Shown in pieces: positions 49,126-60,976 of a stretch of DNA of 64,000 nt; the first letter of the stretch is position 1; each line of letters opens with the position of its first letter. The notes under the pieces are model-generated. The model saw only the letters and a list, made by a program, of their open reading frames with translations. It searched no databases and was not told the origin of the DNA. Source of the DNA: Atherix ibis (lineage: Eukaryota; Arthropoda; Insecta; Diptera; Athericidae); contig OY282609.1 in NCBI GenBank assembly GCA_958298945.1, positions 60,174,220 to 60,238,219 on the forward strand, written 5' to 3'. Position numbers and translations under genes: made by a program.

Positions 49126-51215
49126 ATTAACTAAAAAACAAATAACTGCACCTTCCCCTTTACAATTTTTCCATTATAAAACTACATAATTATTATGATT
49201 TTACATTAAGCATTTGAGCTCACCAAATCATAATTACAATCACGAATATTTAATAACGTTATGACTATTGTCAATATAATACAATATAAAATCAACTAAA
49301 GAAACTGCACATTGGCCTATTTTCTAGTTAGATAATAGAAGATTTTATTAAACTGAAATGGACAATATTATTTATCTTAAGCAATTTATTCTTTATTCAT
49401 TAAAAAACAAATATTTGCTCATTCAAAATAGTTATAAGAATAGGCAAAAAGCTTTTAAATTCACATGGGAACCACATTGTATTGCGGAAGAGACACACTC
49501 GTAAACCTAACCAGAATACCGAGTTTTTCTTTAAAGTTCAGAGCATATCGTTAGCGAATATTTTGTGAAGATACTTTCTACCTGACGAGTATAGGCACAT
49601 GTGTACTTTTTTTTTGTTCCCAACATAAGCGGAGTTACATATGTGTGGATTTACTTATGTACGGTAAACTCTTATGCAGATAGAGTACATTCAGTCTATG
49701 CATAGCAACTACTGAAGTTTTGAAGATTTTTGTGGTCTGGTGTGTGGATTAATAGGCTATTTCCCAAGCTTAAAATACGATTTTGTAACCACGATTACAG
49801 GATTACAGAGGAATAGCTACAAGGGAGTGGGTATTCGTTTTCAATGTACTGAATTGTACTACTTGTATTGGTACTCTCAACCACCTATCATATTATATAT
49901 TATATTTGTATATATGTGCACGTTTAATGATTGTTTGGCACGTCTCCTAAAGTTGTTAACTGCTAACTATCTGCATAAGGTACTAGGTAATGTACTTTTG
50001 GAACAAAACCAACAAAAACGAAATTTTGTAACGTTGACAACGACAACTCTAAATAGTTTACACTATACCAACGCTTATGTATCTACTCGGTTAATATCTT
50101 TTTTTTTTAATTTTATATTTTTTGTTGCGATGAAAAGTTCGTTATTTTATTTAACCGAAAAGCTTACTACATCCACATGAGAAGAAAAAAAAACAGGGGA
50201 AAAAATTAAAAAAAACAGGATTTTTTTGATGTTTTTTTTTTAATAAGGTTTTTTTTCATTTTTGTTTTTGTATATTTTTCAATAGCAGATCTTTGAATAT
50301 TTTATGAACAACCTTGACTTATGCCGATTATATTGACAACATTTTTATGTATCCATTCAGTATGTTTCTTAAGGTAAACAAATCCCGTCCAGAAAGGCAT
50401 TACCATTTTATTCGTTCATAACTTCAAAAATTCAGTTTTGTTCAAGAAAAAGTTTTCTTCTTGTGACTTGTGGAGCTTTATAAACTGAGAATTTAGAAAA
50501 AAAATAGAAAACTACCGGAATCAGTTTAGTTTTATATGAAATTGTTTTCGATACGATATGACAGATCAAAGTGGAATCTTTTTTGTTCTTCTGATTTTAT
50601 GTTAAAAGTTTTTAATTTCTTGTCTCAAAATTGTTGCCGGTTTTATTGAAAGCTCTGATAGAAGTGTATATAAAATCTTAGTTGTTATATACGAACTTTT
50701 GATATATTGGAATATTTTCTTACATTTTATGTAAAATTATAGGTTGAATGCCACGGCAGCTAAAATCGACTTTGAGACAAGTTTGTGGGGCTTTGAGTAT
50801 TGCTGGATTCAAAATCGGGTTTCTTGCTTAATAACAAACTATCATATTTCAAATTTTAAAAAAATGCCAATGAATTAATTATTATTATCTAGCGATAGAT
50901 TTGGAATTTTAAACAAAAACTTGAATTTGTACTTTTAAACAAATCACTGATTAGATATGATAGGAGAGTATTTAGTTTGGCATAATATATCAAAATTTCA
51001 CTGGTTAAAAAAATTGAGTTAGTGAATTTTCCAAATTTATGTAAAAATATGCTGACATATTGTACAATAGTAGACATTTTTTAGAGCAATCGACTAAGAA
51101 ATTAATTAATTTTTTGGTGAAAAATAATAAATTCTCGAATGAGACAGTACGAAAAACAGAAATGATAGAATTACATTTAATTCGAGAAATAAACGTAAAT
51201 TTTATTCTCTGAAGT
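49126..51215. other. No gene recognised
   Basis: AT-rich. The open frame at 49740-50180 (plus) ends in poly-Phe/Ile from a T-rich tract and has no recognised motif. Confidence 0.5.
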
Positions 51216-51690
51216 GAAGCATGCGCTCACATAAAATTCACGAATTGCTTCTCGGGGTGTATGGCATGTTGCACCGTTTTGTTGAAATCACATGTCCTCC
51301 ACATCCATATCTTACAATTTAGGCACGAAGAATAGTCCGATGATGCCTCCAGCCCGAAATCAACACCAAAAGTAACACGTTGTGGATGCATTTGTTTCTC
51401 AACAATCACTCCTAAATTTTCTGAACCTCAAATTCGACAATTTTGTCGATTAACCAATCCATCACGATGAAAATAAGCCTCATAATAATCAGCATTCATT
51501 TGTTGTTGTTCCATAATCCATTCAACGATCTCCATTCGTTGTGCGTGGTCAGTAAGGCTTCAGTTCTTGAGTCAATCGAACTTTGTAAGAATGAAGATTT
51601 ATTTTCGAGAAGCTCTCTAAGGCATACCATATTTCGTGAGAATAGGTCGTAGAGAGCTTCTCGAAATGTCAAATTCATGACCACGGTGCC
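51216..51690 (-). pseudogene. IS630-like transposase remnant
   Basis: On the minus strand, ISRSSLRPILTK (end of the second helix-turn-helix), FILTKFD (for YKVQLTQEL), DHAQRMEIVEWIMEQQQMNA, YFHRDGLVNRQNCRI, GSENLGVIVEKQMHPQRVTF and, frameshifted, AREAIREF lie in family order. The segment around the first catalytic Asp is shortened (ADYYEAYF). A stop replaces the Trp of RIWGSEN. It is clearly another subfamily than the 31164/61905 pair. Confidence 0.8.
51603..51666. repeat. 17-bp perfect inverted repeat, 30-base spacer
   Basis: TTTCGAGAAGCTCTCTA (51603-51619) and its exact inverse (51650-51666) lie within the 5' part of the IS630-like remnant. It could be a local inverted duplication of transposase sequence. 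Confidence 0.75.
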
Positions 51691-51780
51691 GAATTTATAT
51701 TCCTGGACTTTCCATTTTGAATAACTCTGTACTGTCAGCTTTCACGCTGTCTGTTTTTTGTTGGCAAAACTTAAATATAA

Positions 51781-51875
51781 ATAAATAGGATGTCCCGAAC
51801 TTCACGCAATGTTTAAATTTTGCATAAATGGCTCAAAATTTAAATATTGCGTGAAGTTCGGGACATCCTATTTAT
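51781..51875. repeat. Near-perfect 42-bp-arm hairpin
   Basis: The arms 51781-51822 and 51834-51875 are inverted complements with one mismatch (G/A) and an 11-base loop. The core arm is AGGATGTCCCGAACTTCACG. It could be a very short foldback transposon (MITE) or a transcribed hairpin. It lies about 90 bp from the end of the IS630-like remnant. Confidence 0.9.
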
Positions 51876-52179
51876 CTAAATGGCAGTGCCATACCACAAA
51901 ACACTTAATTTCGATACATAAAATGGAAATTGGACAAACGTTTGAATGGAATCTACACACAAGATTAAAAAGACTTCTAGAGAAGTGCTCTTAAGTTACT
52001 TTAGACAGCAAAATACTTTTATGCCAATATGGCCTTCGACATTTAACGCAGTTGACAATACTCGAGCCCTTGCGTTGGATCTTCATCAAGTTATTTTAGC
52101 CATTCTGCGTCATTTGATGGAGCAAGATCCGCAAAAATTTCAACCAGTAAACAACCAGTACACGATTCGTGTTGAAATT

Positions 52180-52260
52180 TATATAGCTTGGGGCTCTACT
52201 AAGCCTTTGAATTTCTATCGAATCAAATTCCTTCAGTCAAAAATACTACGCGAAAATTTT
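52180..52260 (+). pseudogene. Jockey-like ORF2 fragment
   Basis: The open frame here contains AWGSTKPLNFYRIKFLQSKI, the jockey ORF2 block ELWGSTKPSNIxRIQxxQSKILRKI. The upstream part of this frame (51946-52170) is open but not recognised. Confidence 0.75.
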
Positions 52261-52295
52261 GAATGCTTTCTCTTATTTTATAAAATGTTCTACTG

Positions 52296-52390
52296 AAACC
52301 AATATGGACCTACGAACTAGTATTCTGGAAGTCCTCCTAGCTTTCCAATTCCCATTGAATCTAATTCCTTCAGATCTAAAAAGTCACCTA
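52296..52390 (+). pseudogene. Second jockey-like ORF2 fragment covering an overlapping block
   Basis: LKPIWTYELVFWKSS followed by stops and by fragments of LSNSHxIxFLQ matches the same jockey block as at 52180-52260, only about 40 bp further on and more decayed. The two cannot be consecutive parts of one ORF, because they cover overlapping segments. Confidence 0.7.
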
Positions 52391-52399
52391 TTTTCGTGA

Positions 52400-55300
52400 T
52401 GTGACTGTATTTTGTTATAAAAAGTTTATTGGAGTGTTATCCTCTACTGAGTGTTTGCCCCAAAAAAAGCCTACAATTTTCTAGTAAAATCGATGACTTT
52501 GTGTCGAATATGAGTAGTTTTTTCAATGTGCAGAAAATTCTGAAAGCAGAAATTTTTCCATACCTAATTATTAGACTGGATAACTACTGTCTGTCAGCAT
52601 CTTCTATTTCATATCAATTACTAAGATTTTTATTAAACTTTAATTGCTATTCCTATCCAAACTCTTCAAATTTAATAACAAATAAAAATACAATAAATTA
52701 AATGTAGTATAAAATCTGCAAATTCATTACCGAAAATCTTTATTGTTAAAAAAAATACTCAAAGGCAACAAAATAGTTTCTTTCATAGAAACTAAAAATG
52801 TTGGTCATCAAACGTTGGTTTTGGATACATTTTGAGTATCAACAATATTTGCAAATCATTAATATATTTTTTTTTTCATTAGTCGTCTATACATCGAATT
52901 AATGTGTCAATTTCATACTTAATCAATAACATAGTTATAAAAAAAATTATGACAAGCTTCTTTCATCAAACTAATTTTTTTTCAAAATAATATTCACTCA
53001 TTTCTGTTTGAGCATATAGATAAATATGTTTAACTGTTTAGAAAAAAAAGATAACGTATGTACAGGTGCAAACGATATGATTATACTCGGAATGAAGGAA
53101 CAAAAATACTTATTTAAAAAAATTTACAAACGTCTCATCTCATCAGTAAATAGTTAATTTGGCTTGTGGCTAATTTTTCATCAAATAATCGACAATCGAT
53201 GATATTACAAAATCTTTCTTTCTGTGTGTTTCTTTATCATAAATCATAATTATTTCAACAGAATTATGTACATTAGTTGTTTGCAATTTTAAAATGTAAT
53301 TATTTCCAGGAAATTTTCATAAACACATTCGTAACGAAGTATTATGAATTCTTTCGAACTTTTGCAATTCCAGATAGTATTTTTCTGTTTATCGATTGTT
53401 ATTTGTTTCGATTTATTAATAATTGTATAATATTCCAGTTTCTTTTGGTATTTTCTTAATAATTACAACGAGTTACATAGAAATATAATATTATGAGTGC
53501 AAACCGATGAAGCAAATCAAAACAAATATTAAAGATGGAAAAATTATCCATTATTAATGTACTAATAATAATTGTACTGCTTCAATTTTGGCCTAATTTT
53601 TGTCTAATTAATAGAATAATACTCGTAGTTACTATTCACTGAGCATAATATTTTCTCCAACTTTAACTAAGATTGTGCAAATTGTGTTTATTGACGGAAC
53701 TGTGTAAATTATTGATAATATTTCAAGGCTTTTTATTTCTAAAAAAAAATAAAATAATTTTTTATCTTTTTGTAGGATATCAAAAAGTGGATGAAATTCT
53801 TAAATAATCGGAGGATCTTCCGAAAGAATCATAAACAAAATGACTCAATGTTAATTAATAAATTCCAATCAAAATTTGGCCAATTTTTTATATTGAATCG
53901 TTATAGTAAAAAAGGTCCCCAAGACATGTGTCAAGGGCTACTTTATATCACTACGACCGTGAGGCCATTTGGCGATATTATATTACGTTTAATGAAAGTG
54001 TCCAATTTTATTTTCACTAAAAATGTCGTGAGTAATTTCTAGGAGCTGAAATAGGAATAATTTGTTTCAAGGCTGGTTTTTGTCTAAAATGTTAATGAAA
54101 ACCTAGATTAAAAAGTAACGTCACCCACCACAATTGATCTATTTTGAAAATTACCCTTTGCAAGTCTCCCCCCCCCCCCTCTTTTAATATTTTGAAATAA
54201 TAATTTTTCAGTTGAGTTTTTCTCCTCACTGAATCCATCAATAATTCACATCAGACAGGACACAAACCAATAACTTGGTAATTGGTGTCGCCTCATCTCA
54301 ACTTATTACCCGATTTGTCGATTTTTTATCGTCATTGTGGTAATCCTAAAAAATTTCCCTCCCACTAGCAACACCACCGCCATCACGTTCCGGCATCGAT
54401 TACTAGTTGAGTAAATTTTCTTCTGGAATTTGCGTCGTTCCTTATATTTATTGAAAGTTTATTTAACTTAAATTTAAATAATAGTAAAAAATAATAATTT
54501 TGCAGATGTTGTACATAAATTGCATAAATTAAGTTTTAGTGGGAGAGGGGGGAGGAGCGGGTTGGTTAGTATTTTGATTAAATTTGTTAAAAATCTCTGA
54601 ATTGTAATACCGGCTTTTTATGTACGGTTGTGTGCACATACTCCTACATGGAGGACGCCATTTAGTGTTCAGCACAAAATTTTTTTTTTTTGGGCTTTTA
54701 TATAAATCTCATTACAGTTTTACCCATCTAAAAATTTTATTTTAATATTTTTCCAACTAATTCATTTATTGTTTTCCGAAAAAAAATTACATACATACAT
54801 ACGTACGTACGAGTACATCCAAGCAACAAGTTTGCCTGAACACTTTGTGGGCAGGTGTGCTCGTAGACTTATACTCTCAATTGTTAAAGAGTGCGTGTAT
54901 TTTTTTTAATATTTTATTGTGAAAAGTTGAAATAAAAACAGACCAGTAGACCAATGGCTTTTAAGAAAATGAGTCTCATTAATCGGAAGGCGCATGCAGA
55001 AGTCCAAGCGTTCGTCAAATTTGGTTTTTTTGCAGTAATGATTTGTCTTATAAAGTTTAATAACAGTTCGGAGAGAAGAAACCGTAAGAAGAAGAAACTT
55101 TCTTACACCTTTACAAGAAAAGGGATTTCCTATTAGAAATTTTTCTTTTTTTTTTAAATGCTGAGTAGTTGTTCCAAAAATCAACAATATTCGAAAAACT
55201 ATTATTTTGGATAGAAAACTTGCAAATTTTTACTAAAATCAACCAGATTTCGATTAATATTTTATTTTCTGTGAAAAACTCTATAATTTTTCCATTAAAG

Positions 55301-55420
55301 AAATTTGTATGATTTTTGAAAAAAGAATTTAACATTAATTTTGATTTTAATTTTGATAAAAAAAAATACTTTAAGTTTATGAACATATTTAGGATTTAGA
55401 AGGAAACATTCCAAAATTCA
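52400..55420. other. No gene recognised
   Basis: AT-rich, with a C-homopolymer at about 54167-54178, (CATA/CGTA)n at 54789-54812 and T-runs. The open frame at 53776-54042 follows an acceptor-like TTTTTGTAG but has no motif. Confidence 0.5.
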
Positions 55421-55429
55421 ACATTGTCA

Positions 55430-55600
55430 ACGGGCTGTAATCTGTGCAACATCTTCTCTAAACCAGGAAGAGTATTTTGCAAGCGTATTTCTGGCCTGCT
55501 CTGGAAAGCTGGTGTTCCTCAGGGTAGCATTATCGGTCATCTAATGTACAATATTTATACCCACGATATTCCTTCTAACGTGTCGTTAGACATCTTTCTT
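55430..55600 (+). pseudogene. Jockey-like reverse transcriptase fragment
   Basis: AGVPQGSIIGHLMYNIYTHD and IPSN match the reverse transcriptase block xAGVPQGSVLGPLLYNIYTHDIP of jockey elements. The preceding VFCKRISGLLWK also fits. The usual Pro is His. Only this small block survives. Confidence 0.82.
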
Positions 55601-55615
55601 TTATCACAATTTTAA

Positions 55616-56871
55616 TAACTCGGTTTCAGAAAAAAATCCGTGTATTTTCTATTAATTCTCTAATCTGACTTATTAGGTCGTAAAAAATGAAATTTGATTT
55701 ATCAGTAAAAATCTAATAAATTCCGAGTCTATTGTTTTTAAAAAAAATTATTTTTAATTTTATGAATTTTTCTAGAAAAATTTATTTTTGATAATATGTG
55801 CATATGTGTATACTCGAATATTAATCGAAAAAATTACTGCTTCGTGGCAATTTTTATTTTAAAAAAATCACTAACCAAACAGTTTTTTTAAAAGTTATTA
55901 GTACAAATTAAATTTAAGCATATAAATTTTCTTATCTCTTTCTTTGTTAAAACTTATGTTGAAAACTAATCTTTATTAATTAGTATTTGAGCATTAAATA
56001 ATCATAAATTGATGTCGATATGTCGATATTCATGCTCATTTAATTAGCTTCTTAGCAACGTAAATTCTATATAACCTTTAATATATTCAAATTGAGTCTG
56101 GGAGATCCTCAAATATTCATAAACCTTTTTAGGTATTTGGGCATGTGTGTATATTCGTCTATGTGCTGAGGTATTACCTATTATGAATTTGGTTACTAAA
56201 TAGCTAATCATAATTAGTTTAGGAAAAATATTCAACTGATTAAATATAGGTTCATCTGTTATATGGTATACGAATGGGTTGGGCATTAAATTAATAAACA
56301 ATTAAGTTAGTAATATATTTGGAACTGTATACTCTGTGCTCAATTTTGGAGGTGAATATAAGCACCAAAAAATAATTTAATTGAAAAAACTTAATGAATG
56401 TCAATATTTTGATTATTGGGAATTTTTTTATATTTTTGTGATAATTCAACATTATCGCCACTAAGGGATACAAATACTTCGAATTTTACTTTCTTTTTTA
56501 TAGGTAAAAATATAATATATTCATAAAATATAATTTGGATTATACTTTGGGAAATATACGAGTATAAATAAAATAAGTAAATATGTTTTCGCAGAAATAA
56601 TTCAAAAATTGTTGGAGTATCCAAATATGCTTGACCATATAAGTAATGAATTTTTTTAGAAAATTTCTAAAAAAATGGAAAAAAGAACACATTTTTATAT
56701 TCGATATAAAATTTTTTTTTTTAAATCATAACATTTTCATTAATTATAAAATGGTTTTAATTGTTTTTATTTCAATATTAGTTTCTCTCTGGTTTTTCAT
56801 TAATCTTCAAAAATAGATTAAAAACAGTTTTATTTAAGGTATGACAAATATTTTTATTGTAGATTATAGTA
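55616..56871. other. No gene recognised
   Basis: AT-rich; small open frames on both strands without motifs. Confidence 0.5.
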
Positions 56872-57424
56872 CGAGGTCTGTTCAAAAAGTATCACGAATT
56901 TTGAATTTCCGCGGGTTACGTATATTCATTTTTCGATTTTTTTGTGGCGTTATGTTGGTACTCATGTCTCTCACTTATGCCGACAAGTTCGGCCATTTTG
57001 AATGTTCAGTTAGTTTTTGACACCTGCTTTGCTTGCATGTGTTTTGGCTCGTGTTCGATTTTTGACCATTTTCGACCAAAAACAGCATCGATATAACATT
57101 GCTAAGGAGCTGTTGGACTATGATAACGGCCCTGCTCACGCATCGTTGCTTGTGCGCGAATTTTTGACCAAAAACAACATACTAATAATGCCGCAGCCAC
57201 CGTATTCCTCAGATCTGGCCCCCTGTGACTTTTTCTTGTTCCCGAAACAGATTCTTTGATCCATTTTTTGGAATGGGCAAAAATCGAAGACGAGCCAAAA
57301 CACATGCAAGCAAAGCAGCTGTCAAAAATTAACTGAACATTCAAAATGGCCGAACTTGTCGGCACAAATGAGAGACATGAGTACCAACATAACGCCACAA
57401 AAAATCGAAAAAGAACAGACCTCG
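56872..57424. mobile_element. Foldback mariner (family A): two 5' ends in inverted orientation
   Basis: The element is flanked by TA. The left end starts CGAGGTCTGTTCAAAAAGTA and runs through the family A 5' untranslated region into a deleted transposase (FDQKQHRYNIAKELLD, then DNGPAHASLLVREFL and YSSDLAPCDFFLFPK). Instead of a 3' end, the sequence then turns into the inverse of the same 5' untranslated region (57255-57424) and ends AACAGACCTCG. The right copy lacks about 45 bp next to the terminal repeat. The result is a ~550-bp element with long inverted repeats of roughly 170 bp. Confidence 0.92.
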
Positions 57425-57596
57425 TATATCTAATATACCTCGTGTTCAAATAGCTTACACGCCTTTGTTTGGAGAAGGTGATCCGAGAGGTTCAATTTGG
57501 GATAACCGTTCTGAATAAATTAGGCTGAATTTAACCTATGGTTTGAATGATGTGGTTCTCCTGCTCGGAAAAGTATTGCCCGTTTATTGGCTTGAA

Positions 57597-57925
57597 CTAT
57601 TGATTCCACGTAGCCACGTAGCGACCACCTGACGGCAGCGTGTATCGAAATAACGCGACATGGAAACTTTGTCTATAATAAGCGATTTGTTTGAACTGAT
57701 GTGAGGCTCGATACCTCTCGCCATTTACAGTTACCGCCGCGCCAACCTGATTTCGGAAGCAGTACGGCCAAAATATTGCCGCACGACCAAAATTCACACC
57801 AGACAGTAAGTTTTCCTGGATGCGAAGGAAACTCCTGGAACTGTTGTAATTACTTTTTGTGCCAGATCCGATAATTTTGCTTGTTTGCGTAACCATTCAG
57901 CTAAAAATACTTTTCGTCACTGAAA
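57597..57925 (-). pseudogene. IS630-like transposase remnant, central
   Basis: On the minus strand, YANKQNYRIW and, in shifted frames, HPGKLTVWCEFWSCG and AAVTVNGERYRA correspond to the VNKQNCRIW, HPxxVTVWCGFWSGG and VTVNGERYR blocks. The GPYFF segment lies between them, out of frame. It begins about 170 bp right of the foldback mariner. Confidence 0.7.
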
Positions 57926-58653
57926 ATTATTTATTAACCATATCAGAGTTCAGTGTAAGTTTGTTCATGACTAAATACTCATGGTTGAAAAGCCCCTGCT
58001 TTTAAATTTATTCAAATATCGTATTTATAAGATTTCAAAATTGATATTTAGTAAATAGACTGTTTACGAGTAGAAAAATGTATTTTTTTTAAATGTTAAG
58101 GACAATTCCTTTTAAAAACTTATGAATCAAGTGAGGTCTATTTTTGAAGGGATACTTTTTCTGGCCATGAAACCTTGTATTCGACATTATTTAACCTTTT
58201 CTATTTAAATAGAATTTTTAATTTTTATATATTTAAATAGAAAAGGTAAAGGTAAGCCCTTATATTCCGCCAAAACAGAAACATTTAACAGTATAAACTT
58301 TTCTTAATAAAAAAAACTGTGCGTAAAAGGCTATTTTTAAAAGATTTTTTTATATTATGAAATTTTTTGGTAATTCGTGTAAGCATTGTTCTGAATAAGA
58401 AGTTTTGCTTAAAATAATATGAACTGTTTGATTTGCCATCAGATCCAGTAATCGTAAAATATAGTATTTTTTAAGGTCTATGACCACTTTGAATTTTTGA
58501 AATCGAACATTCTTTTTTGGTAGAGCGTTCTCTTAGCTTTTTCCATCAACGACCCAAGTTTTTGGCATAGTAATTGGATACCGTTAAAGTGGGGTTCGTT
58601 GGTAACACGAAATTTTATTATACACCTGCCTAATAATGCAGTACCAATGGTTT
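57926..58653. other. No gene; contains an 18-bp inverted repeat
   Basis: ACCTTTTCTATTTAAATA at 58194-58211 and its inverse at 58230-58247 form an AT-rich hairpin with an 18-base spacer. Nothing else is recognised. Confidence 0.6.
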
Positions 58654-60113
58654 TAATTATGACAAGTCATAAAATATACATTTTATTTTAAATATTGATC
58701 AAATTTCACAACTTTTTTTAAATTTTTATTTTAACTTATTTACACCAGCAAATTTACTACTTTTTTAAGTTTCTTATTACTTTAATTTTATAAATTTTTA
58801 AATAGTTTTATTTTATTTATTCAATAAGAACTTATTACATTTTAATTTTAGTATTAATATTACAACAATCCATTTATAAAAAAATTTAAAAGCACTAAAA
58901 AAAACTTTCAATATTTCAACCAACTTCTAATCTCCTAAATATACATACTTACTAGCGTAGACTATAAATTTCACATTTCAGCTAACTCCTCCGGGTAGGG
59001 TCGGAGGTAAAGAATAGCCCTACGGTATTTCCTGCCTGTCGTAATAGGCGACTAAAGGGAAACGGGGTCGTCGTCATGGCTGCTCTAGGTGGGGAGTGGT
59101 CATGGTGTCGAGGAGGAGGGTGTTTGGGGATATTGAGGTTAATTATGACAAGTCATAAAATATACATTTTATTTTAAATATTGATCAAATTTCACAACTT
59201 TTTTTAAATTTTTATTTTAACTTATTTACACCAGCAAATTTACTACTTTTTTAAGTTTCTTATTACTTTAATTTTATAAATTTTTAAATAGTTTTATTTT
59301 ATTTATTCAATAAGAACTTATTACATTTTAATTTTAGTATTAATATTACAACAATCCATTTATAAAAAAATTTAAAAGCACTAAAAAAAACTTTCAATAT
59401 TTCAACCAACTTCTAATCTCCTAAATATACATACTTACTAGCGTAGACTATAAATTTCACATTTCAGCTAACTCCTCCGGGTAGGGTCGGAGGTAAAGAA
59501 TAGCCCTACGGTATTTCCTGCCTGTCGTAATAGGCGACTAAAGGGAAACGGGGTCGTCGTCATGGCTGCTCTAGGTGGGGAGTGGTCATGGTGTCGAGGA
59601 GGAGGGTGTTTGGGGATATTGAGGTTAATTATGACAAGTCATAAAATATACATTTTATTTTAAATATTGATCAAATTTCACAACTTTTTTTAAATTTTTA
59701 TTTTAACTTATTTACACCAGCAAATTTACTACTTTTTTAAGTTTCTTATTACTTTAATTTTATAAATTTTTAAATAGTTTTATTTTATTTATTCAATAAG
59801 AACTTATTACATTTTAATTTTAGTATTAATATTACAACAATCCATTTATAAAAAAATTTAAAAGCACTAAAAAAAACTTTCAATATTTCAACCAACTTCT
59901 AATCTCCTAAATATACATACTTACTAGCGTAGACTATAAATTTCACATTTCAGCTAACTCCTCCGGGTAGGGTCGGAGGTAAAGAATAGCCCTACGGTAT
60001 TTCCTGCCTGTCGTAATAGGCGACTAAAGGGAAACGGGGTCGTCGTCATGGCTGCTCTAGGTGGGGAGTGGTCATGGTGTCGAGGAGGAGGGTGTTTGGG
60101 GATATTGAGGTTA
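58654..60113. repeat. Three tandem 486-bp copies spanning a retroelement 5' junction
   Basis: The same sequence occurs at 58661, 59147 and 59633 with an exact 486-bp spacing, and I see no difference between the copies. Each unit holds about 333 bp of AT-rich flanking DNA, the 16-bp target site ACATTTCAGCTAACTC (58973, 59459, 59945) and about 150 bp of the 5' end of the retroelement. The junction bases GGTTAA are shared by the outer flank (GGTTTTAATT) and the element (GAGGTTAAAAC), pointing to a duplication through microhomology. An assembly artefact is possible. Confidence 0.95.
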
Positions 60114-60480
60114 AAACGAGGTAAGGTGTAATAGGATTGTGAGGAAAAATAACATTAAAATTAAAATTAAAAATTAAATTGAAAGAGGGTGTTGGGGTAT
60201 GGGGAGTAAAACGGGGTAAGGTGTAATAGGATTGTGAGGAAAATTAAAATTAAAATTAAAATTAAAAATTAAAACTAAAAATAAAATTAAAAGTTAAAAT
60301 GAAAGAGGGTGTTGTGGTATGGGGAGTAAAACAGGGTAAGGTGTAATAGGATTGTGAGGAAAATTAAAATTAAAATTAAAATTAAAAATTAAAACTAAAA
60401 ATAAAATTAAAAATTAAAATGAAAGCGGGTGTTGTGGTATGGAGATTAAAACGGGGAAAGGTGTAATAGGATTGTGAGGA
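60113..60480. repeat. ~120-bp minisatellite within the retroelement
   Basis: AGGTGTAATAGGATTGTGAG recurs four times, near 60122, 60218, 60338 and 60458. The last three are 120 bp apart and the first interval is shorter (about 96 bp). Each unit ends in GAAAGAGGGTGTTGTGGTAT-like sequence and contains AAAATT repeats. Confidence 0.9.
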
Positions 60481-60780
60481 AAATTAAAATTAAAATTAAA
60501 ATTAAAAATTAAAATGAAAATGAAAATGGGAACGAAAATTAAAATGAAAATTAAAATTAGAATTAAAATTACATGTAAAATTAAAATTAAAATTAAAATT
60601 TGAAATTAGAATTGAAATTAAAATTAAACTTAAAGTTACAATTAAAATTAAAATTAAAATTGAAATTAAATTAAAGTAAACTAAAGCTAAAACAATTTAA
60701 ATCTTAAGATTAAATTCAATTCGAACTGTTTTTGAATTGAAATTGAATTAAATAATATTTAATTTAATTTAAATTAATTA
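60480..60780. repeat. (AAAATT)n-type simple repeat
   Basis: Imperfect runs of AAAATT/AATTAA with scattered G and C substitutions continue the minisatellite's AT part and end where the unique 3' part of the retroelement begins. Confidence 0.9.
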
Positions 60781-60976
60781 AAAAAAATAATAATAAAAAG
60801 GAACAGGGGCCAAAATAGAGGAGCCACCAAGGTGGTTAAACAGAAATTTCGGACGACTAGGACGGAATGTATCCTACACAGGACAGCCAAACCGCCTGAG
60901 CAGATGGATGCGAAAGCGTTTGGCGAGGTTTGGTTGCCCTTTAGAAATAAATACATACATACATTTCAGCTAACTC

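Larger units (their letters stand above)
59961..60960 (+). mobile_element. ~1-kb non-coding retroelement (SINE- or LINE-derived) with 16-bp target-site duplication
   Basis: The target site ACATTTCAGCTAACTC occurs directly before (59945-59960) and after (60961-60976). The 5' part has GGTATTTCCTGCCTGTCGTA and ATAGGCGACTAAAGG, a motif I recall from insect retroelements but cannot assign with certainty. The middle is an imperfect 120-bp minisatellite and AAAATT repeats. The 3' part (60800-60945) is unique, GC-rich, without ORF, and ends GAAATAAATACATACATAC, a short simple-repeat tail that supports target-primed reverse transcription. No protein is encoded, so it depends on another element for movement. 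Confidence 0.8.

Noticed and set aside
49740..50180. 146-codon open frame
   Set aside because: No ATG near the start that would suit a gene, no motif, and the C-terminal half is translated from a T-rich tract.
53776..54042. Open frame after an acceptor-like TTTTTGTAG, as a possible downstream exon of the SxIP gene
   Set aside because: In the phase required by the donor at 22100 it would stop after six codons; the other frame would not match the exon phase.
54167..54178. Poly(C) run, considered as a G-quadruplex or regulatory element
   Set aside because: A single homopolymer run is not enough; no further G-tracts lie close by.
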